Part shown: in pieces, positions 54,003 through 64,000 of the stretch
How positions within the stretch are numbered: position 1 is the stretch's first letter
Layout: every line of letters begins with the position of its first letter
Position numbers and translations under genes: made by a program
The notes under the pieces: model-generated
What the model saw: the letters and a program-made list of their open reading frames with translations, nothing else
The model's database searches: none
Told to the model about the DNA's origin: nothing
Assembly: GCA_036850595.1 (NCBI GenBank)
Contig: CM072166.1
Coordinates: 689,945 to 753,944 of the forward strand
Length of the DNA stretch: 64,000 bases
Direction of reading: 5' to 3'
Source: Rhyacichthys aspro
Lineage: Eukaryota > Chordata > Actinopteri > Gobiiformes > Rhyacichthyidae

Positions 54003-55934
54003 TAAAGCCAAAAACTATAATACATCTTTTTTTTTTACAGACATTTTTATTCTGAACAAAAATTGTCAGAAATCCTGCTCATTCTTGACTTTTGCATTGC
54101 TTCTAGACTCTAGATTCAAACCATAATTTTCGAGCTGTTCCTTAATTACGACTCATGAAATTAAATTAACTTCACAATTATTTATAATTATCAATGTTCT
54201 TCCGAATCCAATCCACTAATGCTTCCATGAATATTACATGGTTTATCACTTTCTGAAAGAGGTCAGGCTCCGTTCGTCCTGTTTCAAAACACTGTCACCT
54301 CCAACTTTCCAACGATCGTCCCAAAAGAAGAATTCTCCGAGGAGCAGTTTCCGGATGAAAAACGAGAAAAGCTGAACCCTTTCGAATGTTTGAAAATCTA
54401 AATAAAAAAGCTCTGAGGTCTGAGCCTCTGAGGAGAGACTTTTAAAGAGAGACTTGGAGGGAGTTCGAGGCAGAACGTTCTGTTTCCACCGGGTTCTACA
54501 GACACTCAGCTGCAGTCACTGGTTTAAAAATAAGTCTTAGAGGAAGAATACTTTGCCTTAAATTATTCTGAAATAGTCTGAAATATGGTTACGGTAAGTA
54601 AGTAAAATAAAGCTCTTAAACCGAGTCGTGGAGTAAATATACTTTATTAACCTCTGCACAAAAACAGTGAGGAGGACAGTAATTACACTTAAGAAGCTTT
54701 TCTGATTATTTGTTTTGTTTAATTGCTGCAACAATATTTTTTAATGTTGGTCACAACTAAGTTTTATTTTATTTTTTTTAAATTCATCCTTTCTCTATTT
54801 TTAAGCTATTTTTCCTACAGTTTTACATGTTATAAATTTAAAATAAATTACAAATATGTCAAATATTATGAAATACGTCGAGGTCATGAGTGAGTCAAAT
54901 TATTAGGCCTAGTACAAAATGGTTAGATATTTTTTTCCATTTTATTACGTTTTCTTTGAAATAAATTAAGATTTTTTTTTTTTTAAGCTCAGGAAAAATG
55001 GCTAAATTCAAAGATTTAAATTACCATCTTAAACATTACACATCCATCTTTTTTCTCTTTCTCCTGTTTTTGGCTGTGACTGTGTTGCTTCCTGTTGTTC
55101 TGCAGAAAGGCCCCGCCCCCTTTTCCTCCAGCTTTAATCCTATTGGCTGTTCACTGCACAAAATCTCTCAATAATGTTTGGTTAAGGTTTAAACCTGAGT
55201 TTGAGAGAAAGCTGAACCAGTGTTAGGTTAAGTTGCTCAGTTTGGATTCACTTGGTTTGATCAGAACTGACTCTGGAACAGTTCTCTGTGATCTCAGTGT
55301 ATTTGAACAATTCTGTTTGTGCAAAGTTGGTTTGTGTAAAGTTATTTTCGATTAACAGGATTAATCTCTGGATTTGAAAAATGTGAAAATAAACATCCCC
55401 ATTATGAGACACAGCGTGTATTATGAGTTTACCTTCGGCTACACTCGTGTTATTCTCGTGTTATTGGCGTGTTATTGGCGTGTTTGTCATCTCTGAGCGC
55501 TCTTCTTCTCTTAACCCTCCGTTCCCTCGAGACTCTGTGTATTTACCTCCCGTCCTATCGTCGCTCGCAGCTCGTTTCTCGGTGACAGCTGCAGTCATTA
55601 GAGACCGACGCCGTCTGTCAGCTCCGGCTCCGAGACACGAGACCGAAAATGAAGACTTGGACAGAGACACGGGCTTTTAACGGCGACGCGTCACTCGACG
55701 AAACGACAGCTTGGTGAAAACACGGCGGCGTTTTGTTTAAAAATGAGGCTCGGTGACAGATCTGCTGACACTTAACAAGAAGAGGATGTATCACGAGGAA
55801 CGAGAGATAAATGGGACTGAAGGGACGGGAATAATGTGGCTCTGAAGACAGTTACACAGAAGCAGTCAAAGCAATGTCAAGAGTTTCTGTTCATGGGACT
55901 CACTTCAACAATCTGAACCTGATGTAAAAGTCCA
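54003..55934. other. Unannotated stretch (B copy of 20041-21940)
   Basis: No gene recognised. Carries the old duplicate-like block with GGCCCCGCCCCC at about 55110 and a CpG-containing block at 55440-55700. The opposite-strand frames at 55423-55680 and 55461-55670 are not matched by equal frames in A. Confidence 0.45.
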
Positions 55935-56205
55935 TTATGAGACGAGAATGATCAGTCCACAGCAGGATTCTGTCCAATCACAGCTCACTTCAGGTAAAAA
56001 GGAGCGCTCCCATTGGTCGACACTGATGTCAACAACAAAGGAACAAGGAAATAAACCAAGGAAATGGGTTATTCTGTTGGAAATATGTCTTATTTTACAG
56101 AGAAACAGCTCAAAAAAGATAAAAATAGAGAAACAGCAGCAAATGAAACATGGATAAACGTTGGTAATGCTTCAGAGTTTAATGAGACAGAGATAAAACT
56201 GTAAA
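55935..56205 (-). mobile_element. TTAA MITE variant A, partial (B copy)
   Basis: Counterpart of 21943-22212 but with the family-typical GAAACAGCAGCAAATG in place of GAAACGGGGCAAATG, so the GGGG change is specific to A. Confidence 0.85.
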
Positions 56206-57256
56206 TTGTTTTTGATTCATTTTTCCTACAGTTAGTTTTAATGTTAAAACCTTGTACAAATAAGTGAAATATTGTATTATAATATTTTTTAATTGGTCTT
56301 ATTCTCAGTGTGAACCTTAAAACAACCCACTTCTATTTCTTTTTCTGGTTTTGGTTACGACTGCGTTGCTTCCTGTTTCTGCAGAAAAGCCCCGCCCCCT
56401 TTTTCCTCCAGGTTTTACCCTTGAAAAGTTCATTTGAAGTTTAAACGTTGAACCAGCGTCGAGCGACAGATGAACCCAAAGTTACTCAGTTTGTTTGCTT
56501 TTCTCCGAACCTTTCGACCCTAAACACTTTCCTAACTTCGCTCCGTCTGCTTTACTCTGAACATGTTTCATCTGAATTTGAACAGAACAGTGGAGATTTG
56601 GGAAAGAGCAGAGAAAACTGAATAAAGGATGAGCTGCTGCTGCTTAATGGAGACATTTGGAGTTCACTCAGACTTTAGTGACAGTAATGGGACGTCCCGA
56701 CCTGAATGAGCAACACATTTAGATCAAAACTTCAGAACTTTTTAACAGAGAAAGTTTTATTATTGGCCGAGACTTCGACAAGACGCAGCAAAGACCTACA
56801 GCTACTCATTTACACGACTCTGATTACTTCTTTTATTATCATTACATCAGAGGTGTCCAAACTTTTTGCAACTTTTCCAAAGGTCGACAGTCGCTTCTGA
56901 TTTTATTCTTCACAAGTACAGGTTTTAGGTGGATTTGTACAGGTTTTAGGTGGATTTCAGAAGGTTTTAGGTGGATTTGTACAGGTTTTAGGTGGATTTC
57001 AGAAGGTTTTAGGTGGATTTGTACAGGTTTTAGGTGGATTTCAGAAGGTTTTAGGTGGATTTGTACAGGTTTTAGGTGGATTTTAGAAGGTTTTAGGTGG
57101 ATTTTAGAAGGTTTAAATGGATTTGAATAGGTTTTAGTTGGTCTTAAACAGGCTTTAGTGACATTTAATCAGGTTTTTTTCAGATTTGTTCAGGTTTTAG
57201 TCAGATTTAATCAGGTTTAAGTCATATTTGTTTTATTTCTGAAGCTGAGGGCCTCA
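56120..57256 (+). repeat. Single copy of the 1.13-kb unit
   Basis: Matches each of 22144-23274 and 23275-24425 but is present once; CTCATAAACTCTCTTC follows directly as after the second A copy. This supports duplication in A after the A/B split, or loss in B. Confidence 0.92.
56915..57230 (+). repeat. 21-bp array with 42-bp alternation
   Basis: Units alternate between GGTGGATTTGTACAGG and GGTGGATTTCAGAAGG four times (56925-57075), a 42-base higher-order repeat not present in the A copies. GTTTTTTTCAGATTTG units follow. Confidence 0.92.
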
Positions 57257-57959
57257 TAAACTCTCTTCTTGTGCTTTGATTGGCCCCTGATCCAGACGTT
57301 GGACTTGCTTGAGAGGACATAGATACACAAAGACATATAATCAGAGTAAACAGCGTCAGATGCAGATGTTGACTTTATGAACATGGCCCTGCCTCTGTTT
57401 AATGAGAGTCTAATGTGATTGTGTTATTGCTGGTGTTTTTTCGTCGGAGCCGAGCCTCAGTTGATTTATGGAACGCTCCGGTCTCTGCGGAGCTAATGGC
57501 TCCCGGTTTTTTCCAATTAGAAAACGTTAATAAAGATCTAGACGTGAACAAAGCGCAGTAATGAGCTGCAGCTGAACTGTTGTGTGTCATGTTTGTGTGA
57601 GCGAGAACTCAATTAGACTGGAGTTTAATTCCTGCTGAAGTACATAATACAATCTGTGTTTTATTAGAACAGGAGACAATGGAAAAGGAATAATATAAAT
57701 TAAACACAATAGAGTCACGTTTAATCAGAAATGTCTTTAAGTTGAAAGAAAGAAAGAATAATGTAAGGAATACAGAATAGTGTTGATGGAACTGAAAACT
57801 GTTTAAGTCTTTAAGAAAAAAAACAGCAGTAGATTAAAGTTAAATCTGAAGGAATCAGTATTATTGGTAAATGGGTTTAATTTATCAATAAATGGTCCAC
57901 TTTACTGAACTTTATTGATCCCCTTTAATCGTATCATCTGTTCTTATTATAGTAATAAC
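57257..57959. other. Candidate conserved non-coding block (B copy)
   Basis: Counterpart of 24426-25133; no gene. Only one base differs over the 57399-57590 core. Confidence 0.4.
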
Positions 57960-58356
57960 CAGAGGAGGTATTCACATCCTTTACTTTAGTAGAAGTAGAG
58001 ATACTGTGTTAAAAAATACTGGTAAAAGTAAAAGTACTGATTCTACTTCTTTACTCGAGTAAAACTAAAAAAGTACATTCTCTGAAATGTACTGAAGTAA
58101 AAAGCTGTCAATGATACACAATACTTTAATAATCACCAACAATATTAGATGTTCTCTGAGTTTACATCAATAACACCCTCTTATTTTGGCGGGGCTTGAC
58201 TTCCTCTCTCGTTAGTTACGTCCTTTATGTCGTTTAGGTGTAAAAGTAACTGTTTTGACAAAGTAAGGAGTAGAAAGTAGAGATATTCGTTCCAAAGTAA
58301 AAAGTCTCCAGATAAATAAATACTCGAGTAAAGTACAAATACTTGTTATTGTTCTG
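57960..58356 (+). mobile_element. hAT-like non-autonomous element (B copy)
   Basis: Counterpart of 25134-25532 with the same CAGAGGAGG start and ATTGTTCTG end, several substitutions and a small deletion (GACTCT near 58015). Confidence 0.6.
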
Positions 58357-60088
58357 AAAATAAATGTGTCCTAAACTCTGTGTGAGACTGAGGACGGTCG
58401 TCTAGATTCTGTTGGGTTTAAAGTGAAATAATGATCTCTGACAAAGCCCCATGAACCAGAGGCTGAGAAAATCTAATTCTTCTGCAAAAATATCTGACTT
58501 TAACCCAGCGTGAGTCCAGTGGAATTTATTTATTTATTTCTCGTGTTCTCTCCGTCTGTCTTCGCCCGTTACATCTCCCTCTGCTGTAATTCCTCATGTT
58601 TCCTTCCCTCCTCGTCCCTCGAAAACCGGGAAGAGCCCCGCGGCGCTCGACGTGAGAATAATGCATGTGGAAATTCACCCTTTCATTTGGCAGCGGGGCG
58701 CGTCCTCCTGAGCCCCCAGCCATGAAATAAATATGAGCTGAGCGAGAGAGAGCGGCATAATGAAGAGCTGAGACGGAGCTGAGCGAGAGAAATGACAAGA
58801 AACAGAGACGGACAGAGATGGAGGGAAAGATGAAACAGCACGAGACGAAGGGAGGAAGATGGATGAGGAGGCGCTGAGCCGAGGAGAGAGCTGCTTCTGG
58901 AAAATACTCCATATACCGAAGGAATTTACAATAATCAAACCAAAATACAGCTCTTAAACCTGATGAATTGGTTCTGATTTACTCTCCATCTCAAAAGATA
59001 TGTGTTTATCCAAGTACCTCCTACATTTACAGGAATGATTCTGGACATAAACAGGTCTAAAGTGAGATTAATTCAGTTTAATACAGTTTAAGAGCTTCTT
59101 GTTGGACTTGAACACGTCTAGTTTGATTTTAACAAGTTTTATGGTGTTTAAGCTGGTCTTTGAAAGGTTTTTATTGGTTTTAGTTGGACTTTAACAGGTT
59201 CTAAATGGATTCAGTTTGACATTTGACTGATTTTATCTGGACTGTACTTGCCTCGAGTGGTTGTAGAGGAGTATGATCAAAGAATAAAGCTCATAAATGA
59301 AGCTGAAGGAGGCAGCTTCAGCCCGAGTGGAGCGTTTCAGACTCCACAGCTCTTCTGATTAGATACGTCTTCTTCACTTTTGTTCGATTCTTTGCTATTT
59401 TTCTCTTGATTCAGACTCAAACCTGAATGAAACATCTCCATTAACGCCGTGTCTCTCTGTTTTCACCGATCCTTTTCTGATGCAGTTTTAATTGAAAAAG
59501 TCCGCTGTGTGATTCTCTCCGAGCCATCTTCCAGAGACCTGTGTGAAATCATTCATCTGTCTGAGCCTCCGCCGCCTCCGTGTCGGGTCCTTAATGACTC
59601 TCGATGCTGTACATTTCCATTTCAGCGGCGGCGGTGACGGACGTGTGGTTTTTAGACTCATTACAGCGTGAATCATTCATTCAGTGTGTTTCTGCAGGTC
59701 CCAGTGGGGTTTATGGAAGTCATTAGGAAAATATTAATTTGTGCTTTAATCAAATAGACTTGATTTTATTTCAGTCAAAGAGCTGGAGATGGAACCAAAA
59801 CAAGTCTTTTCCTTCACATTTTCAGCTTTTCTTCCCAAACACAAGTCATCAGAGTTAAATGAGCTTGTTGGAGCCTAATAATAACTCATTTTACCTGCTG
59901 GTCTGTTTTCAATAATTATTACCCAAAGTAAAATGAATTGTGCAGCAGTCTTTAACAAACAATTATAAAAATCATCAAAAAACAATTTCAACAACTGAGA
60001 GGAAGAAGAAATGGACATAAACACGACCAGACGTCTGTTTATGATCAGTTTAGAGTCTCATTTTGGTTTATTTAGACATTTTGGTTCG
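58357..60088. other. Unannotated stretch (B copy of 25533-27298)
   Basis: No gene recognised. Frames here (58510-58725 plus; 58526-58912 and 58675-58938 minus) differ in length and phase from those at 25740-26105 because of indels in runs of C, G and TC near 58550-58700. Confidence 0.45.
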
Positions 60089-60092
60089 TTTA

Positions 60093-60330
60093 AAAGTCCA
60101 TTTTCCAGATTATTTTACTGTTTCATTTAGTTTTTTTTTGTTACAAGTTTATTGTAACAGGAATCATCTGAAAAAGTGAGACCTTAAGACGTGATCTAGT
60201 CTTTATAATCCTCCAAAAATAAAAGTTTCAGATCAGCTCTAATGTTCGATTTAATGTAACGTATTAGTATTTTATGGTGAAAAATTGCTCTGGTTTGACC
60301 TTGTTTTAAATAAAAGAAGCAGGAAAGGTT
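60093..60330 (-). mobile_element. TTAA MITE variant A fragment (B copy)
   Basis: TTAA at 60089-60092 then AAGTCCATTTTCCAGATT. Counterpart of 27303-27538, with a T-run replacing CAGTGTAATCTCC and an extra GTTTCAGATCAG piece. Confidence 0.8.
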
Positions 60331-61174
60331 ACTGCTTCAAGAAAACATCCTGTAAATCAACAAAAACTGCAACCTTTCCCTGTATTTCCACTTTTGCCTT
60401 AAATTCAGTATTTATTTAAATACCTGCAGAATTGGTCGGTTTTTCTTGACTTCAGTTGTTTTGACCTCACTGACTCGTTCTGGGAAATTCTGATTTAGGA
60501 AAAAAACACCGACGACTGATCAATTCTGACTTTAAATCCCCCACATTTTATGTTTTTTATTCTAAATTGTCGGCTGTTGATTTAAAACACCTCATTTTAG
60601 CTCGACTCTTGCTTTTTATGTGGAAACGAACAGGCGTCGTCATATGTTTTGGCGTGACATTAAACACCATCAGAATAAATGTGTTTCTCTTTATTATGGA
60701 CTCGGCTCAGGCCTGTTTTTAATGAGAAGTGCTGCTGTTGTGTTTAATTGTGATGACATTAATATGAGCTCCCTGTTATTACCGCGCTTCTTATTAAACC
60801 ATTCATCTGTTCAGACAAACTCTTCGTCCCCGGTGTTTTATGGCTCTGCTGTTGCTTTACTGCAGACCTCATTTGTTTATTATGTTCGTTATGCTCCTCA
60901 TGATAAATGGGTCATGAATTATTATCATGACAATGTTGTGGAAAGTTATGGATCCGTCAGAGTCGTACGTGACGAGGTTTACAGAATCAACACCGACACC
61001 TTTTCAACTTTAAAAAACAGAATGGACTGGGTTTGATTCACAAAGTAGAAGCCGTCGTCCAATCGACAGACTGCACTGTTTAGCTCCACGTTTTATTCTC
61101 CTTTTGAGAATGAAACTGGTGTAAAAACATCGGTCTAAATGCACAAAGACGTCACAGAAAGAAGAGCAGACATT
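60331..61174. other. Candidate conserved block (B copy of 27539-28378)
   Basis: The plus frame here is 138 codons (60620-61036) against 159 in A, with a different start and end because of substitutions near 60622 and an extra A near 61015. This supports a non-coding reading. Confidence 0.4.
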
Positions 61175-61178
61175 TTAA

Positions 61179-61552
61179 ATCTTCACTCCCTGATCTCCTC
61201 CAACAGCAGCACTAACCTTTCCTGCTTCTTTTATTTTATTTTTAAAAAAAAAGAAGGTCAAACCGGACCAATTTTTCACCACAAAACACTAATACGTTAC
61301 ATTAAATGGAAGTTAAGACCTGACCTGAAACTTTTATCTTTGTAGTTTCTCGTTGTAGACTGTAGTGATCCTGTAATTATCTCTGTCTCATTAAACACTG
61401 AAGCATTAACAACATTTATCCATGTTTCATTTGTTGTTTCTCTATTTTTAGCTGTTTCTCTGTAAAATAAGACGTATTTCCAACAGAATAACCCATTTCC
61501 TTGGTTTATTTCCTTGTTCCTTCGTTGTTGACGTCAGTGTCGACCAATATCT
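61179..61552 (+). mobile_element. TTAA MITE variant A (B copy)
   Basis: TTAA at 61175-61178, then ATCTTCACTCCCTGATCTCC. Counterpart of 28383-28745 with a longer A-run at 61245-61255. Confidence 0.8.
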
Positions 61553-62169
61553 TTGCTGGATTTAGTTGACTTTTTCCTCTTTTTATTCATCAGTTCCCAT
61601 TTTAATTTGCTGTTGTTTCCCTGTATCTTGTCTTTTTTCTTTTAATTTCATTATTTTTCAATCAACTTTCAGGCCCATGATTGTATTTTCATAAACTCTG
61701 GCTGATTCTTAGTGAATGCATTACAAATCCTTGAGGCTGATCATAATAACTCTCGACTTGACCTGCTTTAAACCCAGAGTTTTTTACGGTTATCCCTGAC
61801 TTTACTCGCTCCTTTGGATGTTTACTCCTCGGTCTTTTAGCGGGACACACAACGGTCTTTTGGGGGCTTTTTTGTCGCAGCGTAAAACTCTTTAAGATCG
61901 TTGTAAAAGCAGCGGGGTCTGGACCTCTGCTCTGTGGAGACCAGGGACTTTAAAGACCGGGATTTAAAGAGGAAACAACTGTAATGAGGCAGAATAAAAC
62001 ACAACATTCACCTGGAGTCGGTTCAGAGAAGGTGTTTATCCTCCGACGAACGAGGAAACACTGTGCATTGATTTATTCACTGCCCTTTAACAACAACAAA
62101 GTTTAAAATAGAGGAACTACCGGACTCTAGAGACCTGCTGTAAACAAGGAACCCGGATCATTCTTAATA
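61553..62169. other. Nearly invariant stretch (B copy of 28746-29369)
   Basis: No gene recognised. Differences from A are at about 61567 (GTTGAC for GTTTAC), 61713-61717 and 62153; otherwise I saw none. Confidence 0.4.
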
Positions 62170-62400
62170 TTGAATCTAAATCAGAGTAAATCCAATCCAA
62201 TAACATTAATTTTCTCATTTTATGGAACTGATTTTAGTTGGATTTGAACTGGTTTTCGTTGGATTTAACAGATTTTATTTATCTTTGTGTTGCAAAAATT
62301 GGCTTAACCTTTAAGATTTCGTGAACAAATAAAATAAATCTGATGAAAATCCAAATAAAACCTGGTTAAATCCAACTAAAATGACTAAAACTAATGACTT
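62170..62400. repeat. Short 21-bp element with inverted arms (B copy)
   Basis: Counterpart of 29370-29600, with few substitutions in the units and spacer. Confidence 0.75.
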
Positions 62401-63194
62401 TTGTTCTGACATCTTTACACATAAATGAAATAAAGTGATTCAAATGAAATATGGACTTGGCTCAGAGTAAATCCGCTCTGTTTCATTAAAAACAGAAACA
62501 CAGCGTTTTATTCTTATTTACAAAGAGCTATAAGCCTCCAACAAAAACCAGAGACAAATGTCCTGACCGTGTTTCCTCCCGATCAAACCCATACTTAGAT
62601 AAATGCAGTAATCACAGACATCTGATCGTTTAATTAGAGCCCACAGGATGGATTTTTAGGTTGCTGCTTACTGTACACAAACAGATCGATGTCGGAGCCG
62701 TGAACCTCTGGATCTATACTCAACCCACAAACAGCGAGACGTCAAATATTCTGACCTTTCGAATCCATAACGACGTCGATTGGAACAGCTACGACCGCTT
62801 ACTTACCGCCGTCAGAGCAAAAAAACAAAAAACAGAGAAAATGATCTGATTTTACTGCAGTACGTCAGAATTACTGCAGGTTTTGACAAGGTTTCGTTGT
62901 GTCGAGAAAATGGAAGAACAATAAAATGCAAATGTGTGTTAATGAAGCGAACTGTGACTAATGAGTGTCTCAGAGGCACAGCTTTTCTCTTGAGCTCGAA
63001 CTCAGCTTTAATTATTACAATAGTAACACAAAAACAGATTTAGAACGCGTTAAATACAAGAGATGTGCAGTTTTGTTTAATTATTGGCACAAAAGAGAAG
63101 GTCTGAAAAGGAATAAAAATACTCAGTAAATGAATCTTTTCAGGAACCAAAGACTGTGACGCTTAGAAGTTTTTATTTTGAAAGGAAGGTTTCA
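62401..63194. other. Candidate conserved block (B copy of 29601-30387)
   Basis: No gene recognised. A-run and single-base indels near 62783-62830 shift the short frames relative to A. Confidence 0.4.
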
Positions 63195-63575
63195 TCTTCA
63201 TTTGAGTCTAACAAAAAAAAAAACTATAACATTCATTTTCTCTTTTTTATGAAAAGTGGTTTTAGTTGGATTTGAACAGGTTTTATTTATCTTTGTGGCA
63301 AAACGTGGCTTAACCTTTAAGATTTCATGAACAAATCAAACAAATCTGATTCAAATCCATCTAAAACCTGTTCAGAGCCAACTAAAACCTGGTCAAATCC
63401 AATTAAAACCTGGTCAAATCCATCTTAAACTTATTTAAATCCATCTAAAACTTGTCCAAATCCATCTAAAACCTGTTCAGATCCAACTAAAACCTGGTCA
63501 AATCCATCTTAAACTTATTTAAATCCATCTAAAACTTGTCCAAATCCATCTAAAACCTGTTTATTTGTTAAAATC
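63195..63575. repeat. 21-bp element, right arm (B copy)
   Basis: Counterpart of 30388-30815 with fewer units and a different order (an AAATCCAATTAAAACCTG unit is present only here). Confidence 0.85.
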
Positions 63576-64000
63576 CTTTCCTGTTTATGCTTTGTCCATG
63601 TTGTTGTGTATTTTGTATGAGCAGAGTCTTGTTATATGTAATGTACAAAAGAGAATCAAAATTTAAAAAAAGAAATGTTTAATTGATATTGATTTTATTA
63701 ATATGTCCATATTTTAATTTCTCTTTCACATATATCAAAGGTAAAATTATAGAATTAAATGAGGAAACTACAGAATGATTTGTATGTTTTCAGGTGATGT
63801 TAAACTGAGTCTAAGTGTTGCTGCAGTTTGAAGTCTGTGTTTGAAGAAAGGTCTGAAAATGTCAAGTGAACTGGGAATTGGAGTTCAATTTATGAAAAGA
63901 AATACCTGATGGAAGTGTTCCCAGTGATGATGAGAGGTTTTATGAACATGTGGCTCCAAACACGTCATAATCAAATTAAAGTCGGAATAAATCGATCTCA
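63576..64000. other. Unannotated stretch to window end
   Basis: No gene recognised. Still matches A (30816-31245) at the last bases; small differences include an added GCT near 63821 and a G near 63850. Confidence 0.5.

Larger units (their letters stand above)
47291..64000 (+). repeat. Segment B, direct repeat of segment A
   Basis: Colinear with 12354-31260. It differs by scattered substitutions and small indels, a much shorter 11-bp array, one copy instead of two of the 1.13-kb unit, an insertion of about 100 bases at 51395-51485 (GGACTACGCAAGTCTCAACT...), and differing unit order in 21-bp arrays. It runs off the window end while still matching. Confidence 0.95.

Noticed and set aside
47291..64000. 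Proven recent segmental duplication
   Set aside because: I kept this only as an alternative, because the copy begins at an assembly gap and alleles assembled in series explain the data more simply.

Overview
The window looks like teleost fish genomic DNA with no convincing protein-coding gene. The evidence for a fish is indirect: an AT-rich background, very abundant minisatellites, MITE-like elements, a hAT-like 'CAGAGG...' element, a fish-type non-LTR retrotransposon tail, and a tRNA-like motif common in fish repeats. All bacterial-type categories (operons, CRISPR, insertion sequences) are absent. Open reading frames above 60 codons are scattered and unrecognisable. The longest (587 codons, 35731-37494) is almost entirely a 12-bp tandem repeat.

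Layout. Positions 1-12345 hold fields of a degenerate 11-bp repeat (TTTAGWCCTGG or its complement), small GC-rich minisatellites, two MITE copies and a minus-strand tRNA-like SINE fragment. Positions 12354-31260 form segment A. It starts in a CCTT tract and contains a 1.55-kb 11-bp array (16507-18060), several 21-bp arrays, a 1.13-kb tandem duplication (22144-24425), MITEs, a hAT-like element and several blocks that look like conserved non-coding DNA. Positions 31261-47190 are single-copy within the window. They hold more MITEs, the 12-bp Glu/Thr/Lys-coding array, a 34-bp minisatellite (40637-41160) and long 21-bp arrays. An assembly gap of exactly 100 N lies at 47191-47290. From 47291 to the window end, segment A is repeated in the same orientation and order (segment B) at roughly 98-99% identity outside tandem repeats (judged by eye).

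The most important observation is the A/B relationship. B starts exactly at the gap, inside a microsatellite, and is still aligned to A at the last base. The simplest reading is two alleles of one locus placed in series by the assembler. A real recent tandem duplication is the alternative. Either way, A against B shows which sequences change fast: the 11-bp array (about 141 versus 58 units), the 1.13-kb duplication (two versus one), and the 21-bp arrays.

Two repeat systems dominate. One is a MITE family bounded by TTAA with imperfect terminal inverted repeats (AGWTCCAG..CCTGATT) and a shared internal palindromic core (GGAGCGCTCC). It has at least two internal variants. The other is the pair of minisatellite families (11 bp and 21 bp) dispersed across the window. 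The 21-bp arrays repeatedly sit beside the same non-repetitive flank, as if carried by a mobile or duplicated element. I do not see evidence for an undescribed gene system; the novelty here is in repeat structure and assembly structure.
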